64,000 bases of DNA from Cryobacterium arcticum (GCF_003185895.1 NZ_QHLY01000010.1:53885-117884); one strand, 5' to 3'; positions 42,742 through 55,048 are shown, numbered from the stretch's first letter. The notes: generated by a model from the sequence alone, not told the origin. Numbers and translations: made by a program.

Positions 42742-44088
42742 CTAAGGCGTCCACCACGGCCGCAACGGCAACTCGCCGACATCGCCATGCTGATAGGGCC
42801 TGGCCATGAGTATCTGGTGCAACTGAATGCCGTTGCTCTCGAACCCGAGCCGTGATCCAGCCATATACAGGCCCCACACTTTCGCGGTGGGGAGGCCGAC
42901 CTCGGCGACGGCCTCGTCCCAGTGTTCGACGAGGTTGGCGCACCAGTCTCGCAGTGTCATCGCGTAGTGCTGCCGCAAGTTCTCTTCGTGCAGCACCTCC
43001 AGGCCGGTGTCTTGAGCGTCGCTGATGATCCGGCCCGATCCGGTGAGCTCGCCGTCGGGGAAGACGTAGCGATCGATGAATCCGCGCGCCTGGGGCCGGT
43101 GGTGATTCTCGGGCCGCGTGATGCTGTGATTGAGCAACAGACCGCCAGGCCGCAGCCGGGACTGCAGAAAGCCGAAGTACGACGGATAGTTGCGAACGCC
43201 GATGTGCTCGAGCAGCCCAATCGACGACACCGCGTCGTACCCGGTGTCCGTGACATCGCGATAGTCGCCGTAACGCACCTCGGCCAGATCGCTCAGCCCC
43301 TCGTCTGCGATGGCCCGTTGCGCCCACCCGGCCTGCTCGGTCGAGAGGGTAACACCGGTGGCCCGCACGCCGCGGCGGGCGGCGTAGCGCACCATGCCGC
43401 CCCAGCCGCAGCCAACGTCGAGCAATCGGTCGCCCGGTGTCAGCCGCAGCTTTTCGAAGACGAGACGATACTTGTTCTCCTGCGCCTGGTCGAGGGATGC
43501 GCTGCCACGCGGGTAACACGCGCAGGTGTAGGTCATCGACGGCCCGAGTACCCACTCGTAGAAGGTGTTCGAGACGTCGTAATGGTGGTGGATTGCCTCG
43601 GCGTCCCGGGTCTTGCTGTGCCGGATCCCCCCGGCGATCCTGCGCCAGCGAGGCCTCGCCTCCTCGGGCGGTGGCGCTATCGGGCGCAGATGCCGAACGC
43701 CGATAGAGCGGATGATGTCGGCCATCATCCGTGCCGGGGGGCGGGTGAAAACCAGGCTGTCGGCGAGCGCCTTGAGTAGTTCATAGGGGTCGCCCGGGTG
43801 CACCCCGCGAATGTCGAGGTCACCGGCGATGTAGGCGCGGGCAAAGCCGAGGTCACCGCCGCCGGTGGCGAGATAACTCGTGCCCCGCGGACTCCTCAGA
43901 TCCAGCCCGAACGACGCGTCGGGAGGCCCTGCCGAACTCCCGTCGTAGGCAGTGAACAAGAGCGGCAACCGGCCGCCGGCCAGAATCTCCACGACCTCGG
44001 CGAGGGAGAACTTGCCCGCCGTTCCCGGTTTCCCCGCCGCATCCGCCGGCGGCGTCGACGTTGTCGAGCGGTCCTTGAACGTGGTCAT
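42742..44088 (-). CDS. tmsB: SAM-dependent fatty-acyl methyltransferase (TmsB/UfaA1-like)
   Basis: This 448-residue protein belongs to the cyclopropane-fatty-acyl-phospholipid synthase family. A lipid-binding N-terminal part is followed by HHYDVSNTFYEWVLGPSMTYTCACY, the SAM site LLDVGCGWGGMVRYAA and SSIGLLEHIGVRNYPSYF. It overlaps an FAD-linked oxidoreductase gene by ATGA, the same pairing as in the tms/bfa genes of Mycobacterium and relatives. There TmsB adds a methylene group to C10 of oleoyl lipid and TmsA reduces it to 10-methylstearate (tuberculostearate). A plain cyclopropane synthase is the alternative, but would not need the partner. Confidence 0.8.
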   Translation of the reverse strand: MTTFKDRSTTSTPPADAAGKPGTAGKFSLAEVVEILAGGRLPLLFTAYDGSSAGPPDASFGLDLRSPRGTSYLATGGGDLGFARAYIAGDLDIRGVHPGDPYELLKALADSLVFTRPPARMMADIIRSIGVRHLRPIAPPPEEARPRWRRIAGGIRHSKTRDAEAIHHHYDVSNTFYEWVLGPSMTYTCACYPRGSASLDQAQENKYRLVFEKLRLTPGDRLLDVGCGWGGMVRYAARRGVRATGVTLSTEQAGWAQRAIADEGLSDLAEVRYGDYRDVTDTGYDAVSSIGLLEHIGVRNYPSYFGFLQSRLRPGGLLLNHSITRPENHHRPQARGFIDRYVFPDGELTGSGRIISDAQDTGLEVLHEENLRQHYAMTLRDWCANLVEHWDEAVAEVGLPTAKVWGLYMAGSRLGFESNGIQLHQILMARPYQHGDVGELPLRPWWTP

Positions 44089-45470
44089 CGTCGTTGCACC
44101 GCCTTGGCATAGAGGTCGAGGAGCCGTGAGTCAGGGTCGTATCGTTTCTTCACTGCGCGATAGCTGTCCCCGCCGTAGAGTTCATCGAACTCCTGGCGGG
44201 AGTAGTAGGAGTCGGAGTACAGCGACTTGTGCCCGTCGAGCTCGGTGACCCGACGTTCGATCAGCCGGTTCGTCTCGCCCTCCTGCCGCCCGATGGGCAC
44301 CGTCCCCCAGAAACCGACGTTGACGTAGGTCTGGTTCGGCGTGATCGGGTACAGCGGCCAGCCGCCGCTGTTGGCCGCGCGCAGGCGCAGTGGACACAGC
44401 CAGATCGGCTCGATCGGCACGGTCGACAGGAACCAGTCCAGGTACTCGCCGCACCGCGCCAGTGGAATCTCGACATCCTGCACGACCCGTTCGCGCGGCG
44501 GCCGACCGCGCAGCTTTTCGACCCGGTCGCCGATCCGAAACCGTTGTTCGTATTTCATCAGCGTTGAGTAGAAGCTGCTGCTCCGATAGCGCTTCGGCCA
44601 GATCCGGCGGATGCGTCGATCCTGCACGCCGAACGGCTTGGAACACCAGAACCAGTCGGTGTCCCACCGCCACAGGTAGTCGTGAATGGTGAGACGGTCA
44701 TCCGTGATGCCGTTGTCGTGCTGGATGGAGCGGTAGTAGATCTGCTGGCCGGTGTAGTCGCTGACGGCACCAGGGGTGTCGGTCTGCACGCCGATACAGA
44801 GGTAGCTCTCTTCGGCGCTGAACACCACTCCGTCGAGGTAGTCGATCGCCACCCCGTTGAGCCGGCCGGTCTCAACGATGCGGCCCATCGTTGTGACCTG
44901 GTCGCTGAGCGAGCGGAAGCGCAGGTGCCGGAGCGCGACGAATGGCTTGACCGGCTCCAGCTCGATGCGCAGGCGCACCGCGTACCCCAGCGTGCCGTAG
45001 GAGTTGGGGAAGGCCCGGAACAGATCCGCGTGCTTGGTGGGCGACGCGGTGAGCACCTCCCCCGTGCCCGTGAGGATGTCCATCTCCAGTACCGACTCAT
45101 GCGGCAGTCCGTTGCGGAACGACGTCGACTCGATGCCGAGACCGGTGACCGCGCCGCCGAGCGTGATGGTCTTCAACTGCGGCACCACCAGTGGCGCCAG
45201 GCCGGCGGGAAGGGTCGCGGCGACGAGGTCGTCGTAGGTGCACATGCCGGCCACGTCGGCCGTCCGCCCCTGGGCGTCGATCGCGATGACACCGGTCAAC
45301 CCGGAGGTGTCGAGGCCCCTACCCTGCGCCTTGGTGCGAGTTCGAAACAGATTGGACGTCGGCTTGGCGAGCCGCACCGGCTCCGTCTCCGGCACGGCCC
45401 GGTAGCTTGCAAGGAGGCGCTGCACGCCTTCGGCGTGAGCGACGTGGGTATCGGCTGAAGCAACGGACAC
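44085..45470 (-). CDS. tmsA: FAD-binding oxidoreductase (TmsA-like)
   Basis: This 461-residue flavoprotein has the PCMH-type FAD domain: LTGVIAIDAQGRTADVAGMC, VPQLKTITLGGAVTGLGIES and NGLPHESVLEMDIL. The C-terminal half (FSAEESYLCIGVQTD, WFWCSKPFGVQ, WLCPLRLR) resembles Dimfull/DHCR24-like reductases. In 10-methyl fatty acid formation TmsA reduces the 10-methylene intermediate made by TmsB. The gene is the first of the pair and its stop overlaps the methyltransferase start by four bases. No signal peptide is present. Assignment rests on the pairing and is moderately sure. Confidence 0.78.
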   Translation of the reverse strand: MSVASADTHVAHAEGVQRLLASYRAVPETEPVRLAKPTSNLFRTRTKAQGRGLDTSGLTGVIAIDAQGRTADVAGMCTYDDLVAATLPAGLAPLVVPQLKTITLGGAVTGLGIESTSFRNGLPHESVLEMDILTGTGEVLTASPTKHADLFRAFPNSYGTLGYAVRLRIELEPVKPFVALRHLRFRSLSDQVTTMGRIVETGRLNGVAIDYLDGVVFSAEESYLCIGVQTDTPGAVSDYTGQQIYYRSIQHDNGITDDRLTIHDYLWRWDTDWFWCSKPFGVQDRRIRRIWPKRYRSSSFYSTLMKYEQRFRIGDRVEKLRGRPPRERVVQDVEIPLARCGEYLDWFLSTVPIEPIWLCPLRLRAANSGGWPLYPITPNQTYVNVGFWGTVPIGRQEGETNRLIERRVTELDGHKSLYSDSYYSRQEFDELYGGDSYRAVKKRYDPDSRLLDLYAKAVQRR

Positions 45471-45550
45471 GCCCCCACGGTAGCCCGCAACCGCGCTGGA
45501 GGCGACGCCGAGAGGCCCACAGCCCGAGTGGTTGTCGCTCGTTTACGGAA

Positions 45551-45584
45551 AAAGCACCTTCGTTCGCTGGAACGAGGGTGCTTT
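45551..45584 (-). terminator. Terminator of the nrd operon
   Basis: AAAGCACCTTCGTT and AACGAGGGTGCTTT pair with one wobble around a six-base loop, 40 bases past the nrdF stop. The run of T on the minus strand (complement of AAAAA before 45556) supports termination. Confidence 0.8.
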
Positions 45585-45624
45585 GTCCGGAAATCAACGA
45601 GTCAGCGGATGGCCAACGGGGGAA

Positions 45625-48834
<3,210 letters not shown>

Positions 48835-48853
<19 letters not shown>

Positions 48854-49320
48854 AATTCTTCCAATCCTTCGTGAACGGTGGCGACGTCGTCCGGGGTGCC
48901 GAATACTTCAAATCGATACATGTGGGGCACGCCGCACTTCTGCGCGATGATGTCCCCGGCCAGGCAGAACGCCTCGCCGAAATTCGTGTTGCCGGCGCCG
49001 ATGACGCCGCGGATGAGTGAGCGGTTGCGCTCGTCATTCAGAAAACGAATGACCTGGCGCGGAACGGCCGGACCCAGGCTGCCGCCACCATAGGTGGGGA
49101 CGACGAGCACATACGGGCGCCGGGCGATGAGCGGCGCATCCTTGGGATAGAGCGGGATGCGGGCGGCGGGCCGACCGAGCTTCTCGACAAACCGGGCGGT
49201 GTTGCCCGAGATGCTGGAGAAGAAGACGATGTCCACGTCGCCGGCGTCAACGCCGGCGTCGGTGACTCCATCGACCGAGCCGACGGTGGACTCGCGAGTG
49301 GAATCAGCCTGAAGCAGCAT
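48835..49320 (-). CDS. nrdI: Flavodoxin-like NrdI
   Basis: NrdI supplies the oxidant for assembling the manganese-tyrosyl cofactor of NrdF. The 161-residue protein has the FMN phosphate loop [17 protein letters not shown], then [21 protein letters not shown] and [20 protein letters not shown]. The first 27 residues are extra compared with typical NrdI and may hold a later start. It overlaps nrdE and follows nrdH in the operon. Confidence 0.95.
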
Positions 49321-49374
49321 GGGTCCCCTTTTCGTGCGAGTTGTGCGGTCGGCGCCCCCCAGGCGCGGTGCTGA

Positions 49375-49608
49375 TTACGCCAGGCGGGCGGCCAGTTCGT
49401 TGATCTTGTCGGGGCGGAAGCCCGACCAGTGGTCCTCATCGGTGATGACGACGGGCGCCTGCAGGTAGCCGAGCGCCTTGACGGCCTCGAGTGCGTTCTC
49501 GTCGGCCGACAGGTCGAGGATGTTGTACTCGATGCCCTTGCTGTCCAGGGCGCGGTAGGTTGCGGTGCACTGCACGCAGGACGGCTTGGTGTAAACGGTG
49601 ATTGCCAT
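49375..49608 (-). CDS. nrdH: Glutaredoxin-like NrdH
   Basis: NrdH is the 77-residue thioredoxin-like electron donor to NrdE. The redox pair Cys11 and Cys14 is in KPSCVQCTATYRAL, and WSGFRPDKINEL at the C-terminus is the usual NrdH signature. It is the first gene of nrdHIEF. Its upstream region contains an NrdR-like box and DnaA-box-like sequences. Confidence 0.96.
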   Translation of the reverse strand: MAITVYTKPSCVQCTATYRALDSKGIEYNILDLSADENALEAVKALGYLQAPVVITDEDHWSGFRPDKINELAARLA

Positions 49609-49756
49609 CTGTAAGGCCTCTCGTATCGTTCTCGTCGTTCAGGACCGTGGCAAAACTATGCAAACCCGTGGTGAAGACGTAATGGAAATGTGCTGGAAAA
49701 TGCACCCGACAGGTGCGAAGTTCTGGTTTAAGCGTGGTGCGATTGCTTGGACTTCA

Positions 49757-49772
49757 ATACTACATCTAGTGA
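49757..49772. promoter_or_regulatory. NrdR-box-like site upstream of nrdH
   Basis: ATACTACATCTAGTGA fits the NrdR pattern acaCTATATaTAGtgt with few changes, about 150 bases upstream of nrdH. NrdR represses RNR genes when dATP is high. A second, weak match at 49805-49820 has non-standard spacing. Confidence 0.5.
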
Positions 49773-49818
49773 TCCCGGAAGGGAACAGCCACTACATGCG
49801 GGAATTACAATTATGTAC

Positions 49819-49904
49819 TTATCCACTGACATTCCACCGGTTGTCAACAGGCCGGTACGGTCGAACTCCGCAGAATCACGCGGGTAGAGACGAAGTTATC
49901 CACA
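49819..49904. promoter_or_regulatory. DnaA-box-like cluster upstream of nrdHIEF
   Basis: TTATCCACA (49896-49904) is an exact DnaA box. TTATCCACT (49819-49827) and TTGTCAACA (49841-49849) are near matches in the same orientation. The 49609-49987 gap holds no gene and is more AT-rich than its surroundings. Confidence 0.5.
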
Positions 49905-49987
49905 GGCCGAATCAGCTGCTGATTTTCGACCTGTGGAATCCGCCGCCGGGCGCGTCGGGAGCGTCGCAGACCGCCCGGTCGCCACGC

Positions 49988-51016
49988 TCAGGTCTTGCGT
50001 TTGCGGGAGACCACGAACCTCTGCAGCAGCACGAAGGCGAGCAGGATACCGCCGGTGATGATGGTCGTCGCTTCCGGCGGGATGCCGCCGTCACGGGTGA
50101 TGAGCACGTTCATCAGCCCAAGCACCAGGGCACCGATCACGGAGCCGAGCACGAAGCCGGCGCCGCCGGTGAGCAGTGTCCCGCCGATGATGACCGCGGC
50201 GATGGCGTCGAGCTCCCAGCCCACCCCGGTGATGTTCTGCGCGATGCCGAGCTTGGAGGTGTAGACCACGGCGGCGAGCCCGGCGAGGGTGCCGCTGATG
50301 ATGTAGATCGCCAGCTTCGTGCGCACCACCGGCAGGCCCATCAGCAGGGCCGACTGCTCGGAGCCGCCGATCGCGTACACAGTGCGCCCGAACCGGGTGC
50401 GGTGCAGCAGGAAGAAGGCCACGATCACGACAGCTGCGGCGATGAGCACGTTGGGCGTGGTCACGAGGTCGTCGATCTTCGGTCCGTCGTAGACCTTCCA
50501 CTGGGTGGAGAGGGTGCGGATCAGCGAGTCGTCCTCGAGCCGTTGCGGCGTCGTGCTGAGGATGGAGGCGAGCCCGCGGGCGAGGAACATCATCGCGAGA
50601 GTGGCGATGAAGGGTTGCACATTGAAGTACTGGATCAGTACCCCGGAGGCGACGCCGAAGACCGAGCCGACCAGGATCATCAGCACCATGACGACGAGCG
50701 GGTTCCAGCCGGCGTTGGCGAGCATCACCCCGACCAGGCTGCTGATGGCGATCACCGCCCCCACCGATAGGTCGATCCCTCCGGTGAGGATGACGAAGGT
50801 GAGACCGACCGCCAGGATGATCAGGTAGGCGTTGTTGATCAGCAGGTTCGAGATGGTGCTGAACGCCACGATCCGCCCGTAGGCGATCTCGCCGTAGATG
50901 AGCATGGCGACGAAGATCGCCACAGCGGCCAGGGTCGGCAGGGTTTCCAGGTTCGGCTTCATTCGCGACAGCAGCGAGGGTGCTGCGGCCGGCCGATCGA
51001 GTTCGGTCATGGTCAT
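49988..51016 (-). CDS. yjfF: Sugar ABC transporter permease (YjfF-like)
   Basis: This 342-residue CUT2-family permease has about nine hydrophobic spans and the family motif LTGGIDLSVGAVIAISSLVGV near the N-terminal third. VQPFIATLAMMFLARGLASI and TLLTGGAGFVLGSVIGALVLG are typical of YjfF/YtfT (galactofuranose) and ribose-type systems. The ATG at 51016 overlaps the previous stop (ATGA). It is the last gene of the binding protein-ATPase-permease-permease operon and pairs with the 51013 permease. Confidence 0.88.
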   Translation of the reverse strand: MTMTELDRPAAAPSLLSRMKPNLETLPTLAAVAIFVAMLIYGEIAYGRIVAFSTISNLLINNAYLIILAVGLTFVILTGGIDLSVGAVIAISSLVGVMLANAGWNPLVVMVLMILVGSVFGVASGVLIQYFNVQPFIATLAMMFLARGLASILSTTPQRLEDDSLIRTLSTQWKVYDGPKIDDLVTTPNVLIAAAVVIVAFFLLHRTRFGRTVYAIGGSEQSALLMGLPVVRTKLAIYIISGTLAGLAAVVYTSKLGIAQNITGVGWELDAIAAVIIGGTLLTGGAGFVLGSVIGALVLGLMNVLITRDGGIPPEATTIITGGILLAFVLLQRFVVSRKRKT

Positions 51017-52089
51017 GCCTGCACCGTTTCCTTTTCCGCGATGATGACGCGGGTTCTGCGCCGATTGAACATTGACCGAACCCTGGGTGATTGCAGCAGG
51101 CAGATGATCACGATGACGATGGCCTTGAAGGCCGGGGTCGCCGACGATGGGATGGACATGTAGACGATGGTCTTGTCCAGGGTCGCGATCAGCAGCGCGC
51201 CGATGATGCTGCCGGTGAGCGAGAATTTGCCTCCGGCCAATGAGGTCCCGCCGATGACCACCGCGAGGATCGCATCCATTTCGGCGGTCATGCCCGTCTT
51301 GGCCACCTCCACCGTCATGACGCTGGCGGTGCTGAAGATCCCGGCGACACCGGCGAGCACGGCGCTCACTATATATACGGAGACGAGGATGCCCACGGGA
51401 CGGATGCCGGCCATCCGCGCGGCCTTGGGGTTGATGCCGATGGATTCGATCATCAGGCCCAGCGCGGTGCGCCGCACCAGCGCGGCCAGAACCGCCACGA
51501 TCAGCACGGCGATGACGAACACCACGGGGAACCCGAGGAAGGTGCCGTTGGCGATCCACCGGAACGATTCGTTCGTGGCCGAGGTGTTCTGCCCAGACGT
51601 GATGACCTTCGCCAGGCCCCGGCCGGCGAGCATCATCACGAGGGTCGTGATGAACGGCTGCAGGCCCACGATCGAGACGAGGATGCCGTTGAGGGTACCG
51701 AGCACCGCGCTGATGCCCAGCGCCAGGAGCACGGCCACGATCGCGGTGCCGAACGACCCGGTGCCGGTGTTGTTCATGAATTCCATCGAGACGGCACCGG
51801 CGACGGCCATCACCGACCCGACCGAGAGGTCGATGCCGCGGGTGGCGATCACCAGGGTCATGCCCACGGCGATCATCATGATCGGCGCACTGGCCCGCAG
51901 GATGTCGATGACATTGCCGGACAGATTGCCGGTGGCGGGGTTCACCGACACCCCGAGGTAGCCGGGGTTCTTGGTGAGGTTGACGATCAGCAGCAGGATG
52001 AGGGCGACGATCGCCCAGACGTACGGCTGGTGGAACAGTCCGGTGACCATCCGCACCGCTGTGGACGACCGTGAGGCGGGGATGCTCAT
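51013..52089 (-). CDS. ytfT: Sugar ABC transporter permease (YtfT-like)
   Basis: This 358-residue CUT2 permease has the motif IATRGIDLSVGSVMAVAGAVS and VGLQPFITTLVMMLAGRGLAKV. DAILAVVIGGTSLAGGKFSL near the end is a family hallmark. The four-gene order with two different permeases matches E. coli ytfQRT-yjfF, which imports galactofuranose, so a furanose sugar is a reasonable guess. It is coupled by ATGA overlaps to both neighbours. Confidence 0.88.
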   Translation of the reverse strand: MSIPASRSSTAVRMVTGLFHQPYVWAIVALILLLIVNLTKNPGYLGVSVNPATGNLSGNVIDILRASAPIMMIAVGMTLVIATRGIDLSVGSVMAVAGAVSMEFMNNTGTGSFGTAIVAVLLALGISAVLGTLNGILVSIVGLQPFITTLVMMLAGRGLAKVITSGQNTSATNESFRWIANGTFLGFPVVFVIAVLIVAVLAALVRRTALGLMIESIGINPKAARMAGIRPVGILVSVYIVSAVLAGVAGIFSTASVMTVEVAKTGMTAEMDAILAVVIGGTSLAGGKFSLTGSIIGALLIATLDKTIVYMSIPSSATPAFKAIVIVIICLLQSPRVRSMFNRRRTRVIIAEKETVQA

Positions 52090-53627
52090 GAGACGATCCC
52101 TTCTGACGCGATCAGATCGACGATGGACTCCGCGGTGACGAGCGGTCCGTTGACGATCTCCCCGATCTTCCGACGGTCTTTCAGCACGATGATGCGTTCG
52201 CTGAGGCGCACGACTTCCTCCAGTTCGGATGAGATGAAGATCACCGACATGCCGTCGTCGGCAAGCGCAACGATAGTCTCCTGGATCTCGGCCTTGGCTC
52301 CCACGTCGATGCCGCGAGTCGGTTCGTCCAGAATCAGCAGTTCGGGCTGGGTGGCCAGCCAGCGGCCGAGCAGCACCTTCTGTTGGTTGCCGCCGGAGAG
52401 GTTCTTCACGGTGCGTTCGGGGTCAGCGGGTCGCACGTTCAGTTCGGTCAGGTACTTGTCGCAGATGGCGGCCTGCTCCTTGCGGGAGAGCGGCCGGGCC
52501 CAGCCGCGCCGGGCCTGCACGGCCAGCACCAGGTTCTCGCGCACGGTGAGGTCGCCCACGATGCCCTCGTCGCGCCGGTTCTCGGTGGAGAAGGCGATCT
52601 TCTGCGCGAGGGCGCCGACCGGGCTGGTGACGTCGGTGGTCTTGCCGTCGATGGTGACGACGCCGGAGTCCGGCTTGTCTGCCCCGTAGATGAGCCGGCC
52701 GAGTTCGGTGCGGCCGGAGCCGAGCAATCCGGCCAGGCCCACCACTTCGCCGGCGTGCACCTCGATGTCGACGGGCTCGATGGAGCCTTTCCTGGTGAGG
52801 TCCTTCGCGCTGTAGAAGGGCGCACCCCCCGAGTGAACGACCCTGGAGCGGTGGGAGCCCAGGGAGTTGAGCGTCTCCACGTCCTTGCCGATCATCTCAG
52901 AGATGAGCTGGTTGCGCGACAGCTCTGCGGTCTGGTGCTCGCCCACGACGATGCCGTTCCGCAGCACGGTGAGCCGGTCGCTGATTGCGTAGACCTGGTC
53001 GAGGAAGTGCGAGACGAACAGGATGGCGACGCCCTCGTCGCGCAACCGGCGGATGACGGTGAACAGGCCCTCGACCTCGTTCGCGTCCAGGCTCGAGGTC
53101 GGTTCGTCGAGGATCAGAACTGTGGAGTCGGTGACCATAGCGCGGCTGATCGCGACCAGCTGCTGCAGGGCGAGGGAGATGCTGGACAGCGGCTGTCTGG
53201 GGTCGAGGTCACCCAGGCCCAGCCGGATCAGGGCCTCATGGGCGGCCTCATGGGTCTTCCGCCAGTTGATGCCGATCGGCCCGCGGATCTCGTGACCGAG
53301 CATCACGTTCTCGCCCACGGTGAGGTTGTCGCACAGGTTGACCTCCTGGTACACGGTGGAGATCCCGGCGTTCTGCGCATCCGCGGTGCCCGCGAACCGG
53401 CGCTGAACGCCGCCGACGGTGATGGTGCCGGAGTCGATCTTGTACACACCGGTGAGGGCCTTGATCAGGGTGGATTTACCGGCCCCGTTCTCGCCCATCA
53501 GGGTGTGCACTTCGCCGGGGAAGAGTCGGAAGTTCACGTTTTGGAGAGCCTTGACCCCCGGGAACTCGATCGAGATGTTCTCCATCTCGACGATCGGCTC
53601 TGTCACGGCCGGAGCTGTCGTTGCCAT
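52086..53627 (-). CDS. ytfR: Sugar ABC transporter ATPase, two NBDs (YtfR-like)
   Basis: This 513-residue double-ATPase belongs to the CUT2 family. The first half has Walker [15 protein letters not shown] and Walker [20 protein letters not shown]; the second has the degenerate LLGSGRTELGRL, the signature [16 protein letters not shown] and [22 protein letters not shown] 53627 opens MATTAPAVTEP; the frame upstream crosses an intercistronic hairpin. It drives the two following permeases. A close paralogue at 55049 faces the other way. Confidence 0.92.
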   Translation of the reverse strand: MATTAPAVTEPIVEMENISIEFPGVKALQNVNFRLFPGEVHTLMGENGAGKSTLIKALTGVYKIDSGTITVGGVQRRFAGTADAQNAGISTVYQEVNLCDNLTVGENVMLGHEIRGPIGINWRKTHEAAHEALIRLGLGDLDPRQPLSSISLALQQLVAISRAMVTDSTVLILDEPTSSLDANEVEGLFTVIRRLRDEGVAILFVSHFLDQVYAISDRLTVLRNGIVVGEHQTAELSRNQLISEMIGKDVETLNSLGSHRSRVVHSGGAPFYSAKDLTRKGSIEPVDIEVHAGEVVGLAGLLGSGRTELGRLIYGADKPDSGVVTIDGKTTDVTSPVGALAQKIAFSTENRRDEGIVGDLTVRENLVLAVQARRGWARPLSRKEQAAICDKYLTELNVRPADPERTVKNLSGGNQQKVLLGRWLATQPELLILDEPTRGIDVGAKAEIQETIVALADDGMSVIFISSELEEVVRLSERIIVLKDRRKIGEIVNGPLVTAESIVDLIASEGIVS

Positions 53628-53694
53628 TTCTCTGCCTGGTCGTCCTGCCGGCGGGCCGGCCTCGTCATTGAGTAGCGTGTCATTGAACAGCGGG

Positions 53695-53735
53695 GTGTTC
53701 GTCCCTGCGGCCTGAGCGGCCGCAGGAACGAACAC
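53695..53735 (-). terminator. Intercistronic hairpin after the YtfQ-like gene
   Basis: GTGTTCGTCCCTGCGGCC and GGCCGCAGGAACGAACAC are 18-base arms with one mismatch, 12 bases past the binding-protein stop. It likely favours binding-protein mRNA over the transporter genes. Confidence 0.75.
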
Positions 53736-53746
53736 GGTACCGCGGG

Positions 53747-54745
53747 TTAGTACTGACGGTCGGGCAGGGCCGCCGTTGCCGCCTCGGGCGAATCGAAGGT
53801 CGTGCTCGGCACGACGATCGAGGACTCGACGTCCTCGCCGGCCAGGGCCGCGTTCACGACCTCGATGGCGTCTTCACCGAAGAGCGGGTTGTACTCGGCC
53901 ACGAAGCTGAGCCGTCCGGCCGCGAGGGCCTCGAGCGCGGCCTGCGTGCCGTCGATGGTGATGATCTTCACGTCGGTGCCGGGGGTCAGGCCGGCCTCTT
54001 CAACCGCGAGAGCCGCACCGAGGCCCATCTCGTCGTTTTGTGCGAACACCAGCTGGATGTCGTTGCCGTTGGCCTTGAGCATGGTCTCGAAGACGCTCTT
54101 GGCCTCTTCGGTGGACCAGTTGGCCGACTGGCTCTCGAGCTTGACCAGGTTGTCGGAGACGGCCTCGTCCCAGCCCTTGTTGCGGTCGTTGACCACGGAA
54201 AGCCCTGGCGGGCCTTCGAGGACGACGTAGTTCGCGCCATCTGGGAACTGCTCGTTCGCCCATTCGGCGGCCGATGCGCTGATGCCCACGTTGTCGGGCG
54301 CGATCCGGCTGGTGTACAGGCTCTCGTCGTTCGGCTCGATGCCGCGGTCAAGCAGCACCACGGGGATCTCGGCCTCCTGCGCCCGGTTGAGCACGTCTTC
54401 CCAGCCCGTCGCCTCGGTGGCGGAGAGCAGGATCGCATCCACGCCCTCGTCGATGAACGAGGTGAACGCGGTGATCTGCGAGTTCTGGTCGCCATTGCTG
54501 GACGGGGCGTACTTGAGGTCGAACCCGTTCTCGGTCGAGAACGCATCCTGGATGTTCTGCTCGTTCGCCGTGCGCCAGCCGCCCTCCGGACCGACGGCAA
54601 CAAAGCCGACGGTAGTGAGCTCGCCGCCGTCGTCACCGGATGCGGCGGGTTCGTCAGACCCCGATGAACAAGCGACGAGGCTGAACGCCAGTGTTCCGGC
54701 GAGGGCCAAGCCCGTGAACGCCCGGAACCGTGTTGTGGGTGCCAT
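53747..54745 (-). CDS. ytfQ: Sugar-binding lipoprotein (YtfQ-like)
   Basis: This 332-residue lipoprotein has a signal peptide with lipobox LVACSS. The mature protein follows the YtfQ pattern: VGFVAVGPEGGWRTANEQNI, ITAFTSFIDEGVDAILLS, EIPVVLLDRGIEPNDESLYT, SVVNDRNKGWDEAV and VFAQNDEMGLGAALAVEEAG. YtfQ of E. coli binds galactofuranose, and also other furanoses more weakly; arabinofuranose would suit this locus (inference). The ATG has a strong AAGGAGGAG. A LacI operator (54834-54847) lies upstream. Confidence 0.9.
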   Translation of the reverse strand: MAPTTRFRAFTGLALAGTLAFSLVACSSGSDEPAASGDDGGELTTVGFVAVGPEGGWRTANEQNIQDAFSTENGFDLKYAPSSNGDQNSQITAFTSFIDEGVDAILLSATEATGWEDVLNRAQEAEIPVVLLDRGIEPNDESLYTSRIAPDNVGISASAAEWANEQFPDGANYVVLEGPPGLSVVNDRNKGWDEAVSDNLVKLESQSANWSTEEAKSVFETMLKANGNDIQLVFAQNDEMGLGAALAVEEAGLTPGTDVKIITIDGTQAALEALAAGRLSFVAEYNPLFGEDAIEVVNAALAGEDVESSIVVPSTTFDSPEAATAALPDRQY

Positions 54746-54833
54746 GTGATCTCCTCCTTGAGACCTGCCGGCACGAGCGTCGTGCCTGCAGAATGAATGT
54801 GTCGAGTGAACTGCTGCGGTGCCCTTGGCGACC

Positions 54834-55024
54834 TGTGATCGCTAACAATTCGCACTTAGCCAGCCGCTTGGTAGTTTCTGACTTCAATGTCGGAATCAAT
54901 TGTTAGCCTTCACAATCGCTCTTTTCGGAGGCTATCCGCCTCCCCGAGCTGTTGTCAAGGCCTGCTCACTGGGTTGAAAATCAAATTCGCACCTGTTGCG
55001 CCGAACCAGTTGTGAACCCTAACA
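54834..55024. promoter_or_regulatory. Three LacI-type operators in the divergent ytfQ / orphan ATPase promoter
   Basis: The sites are TGTGATCGCTAACA (54834-54847), TGTTAGCCTTCACA (54901-54914, reverse sense TGTGAAGGCTAACA) and TGTGAACCCTAACA (55011-55024). They fit TGTGAWSSCTAACA-like consensus (second base pair of the spacer varies). The LacI protein at 56769 is the likely ligand. This covers most of the 54746-55048 gap, which holds no gene. Confidence 0.8.
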
Positions 55025-55048
55025 TTCAGGGGACGAGGAGGTCGCGCC

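Noticed and set aside
49805..49820. Second NrdR box
   Set aside because: TTACAATTATGTACTT matches poorly and lies about 48 bp from the first site, not a usual spacing for paired NrdR boxes.
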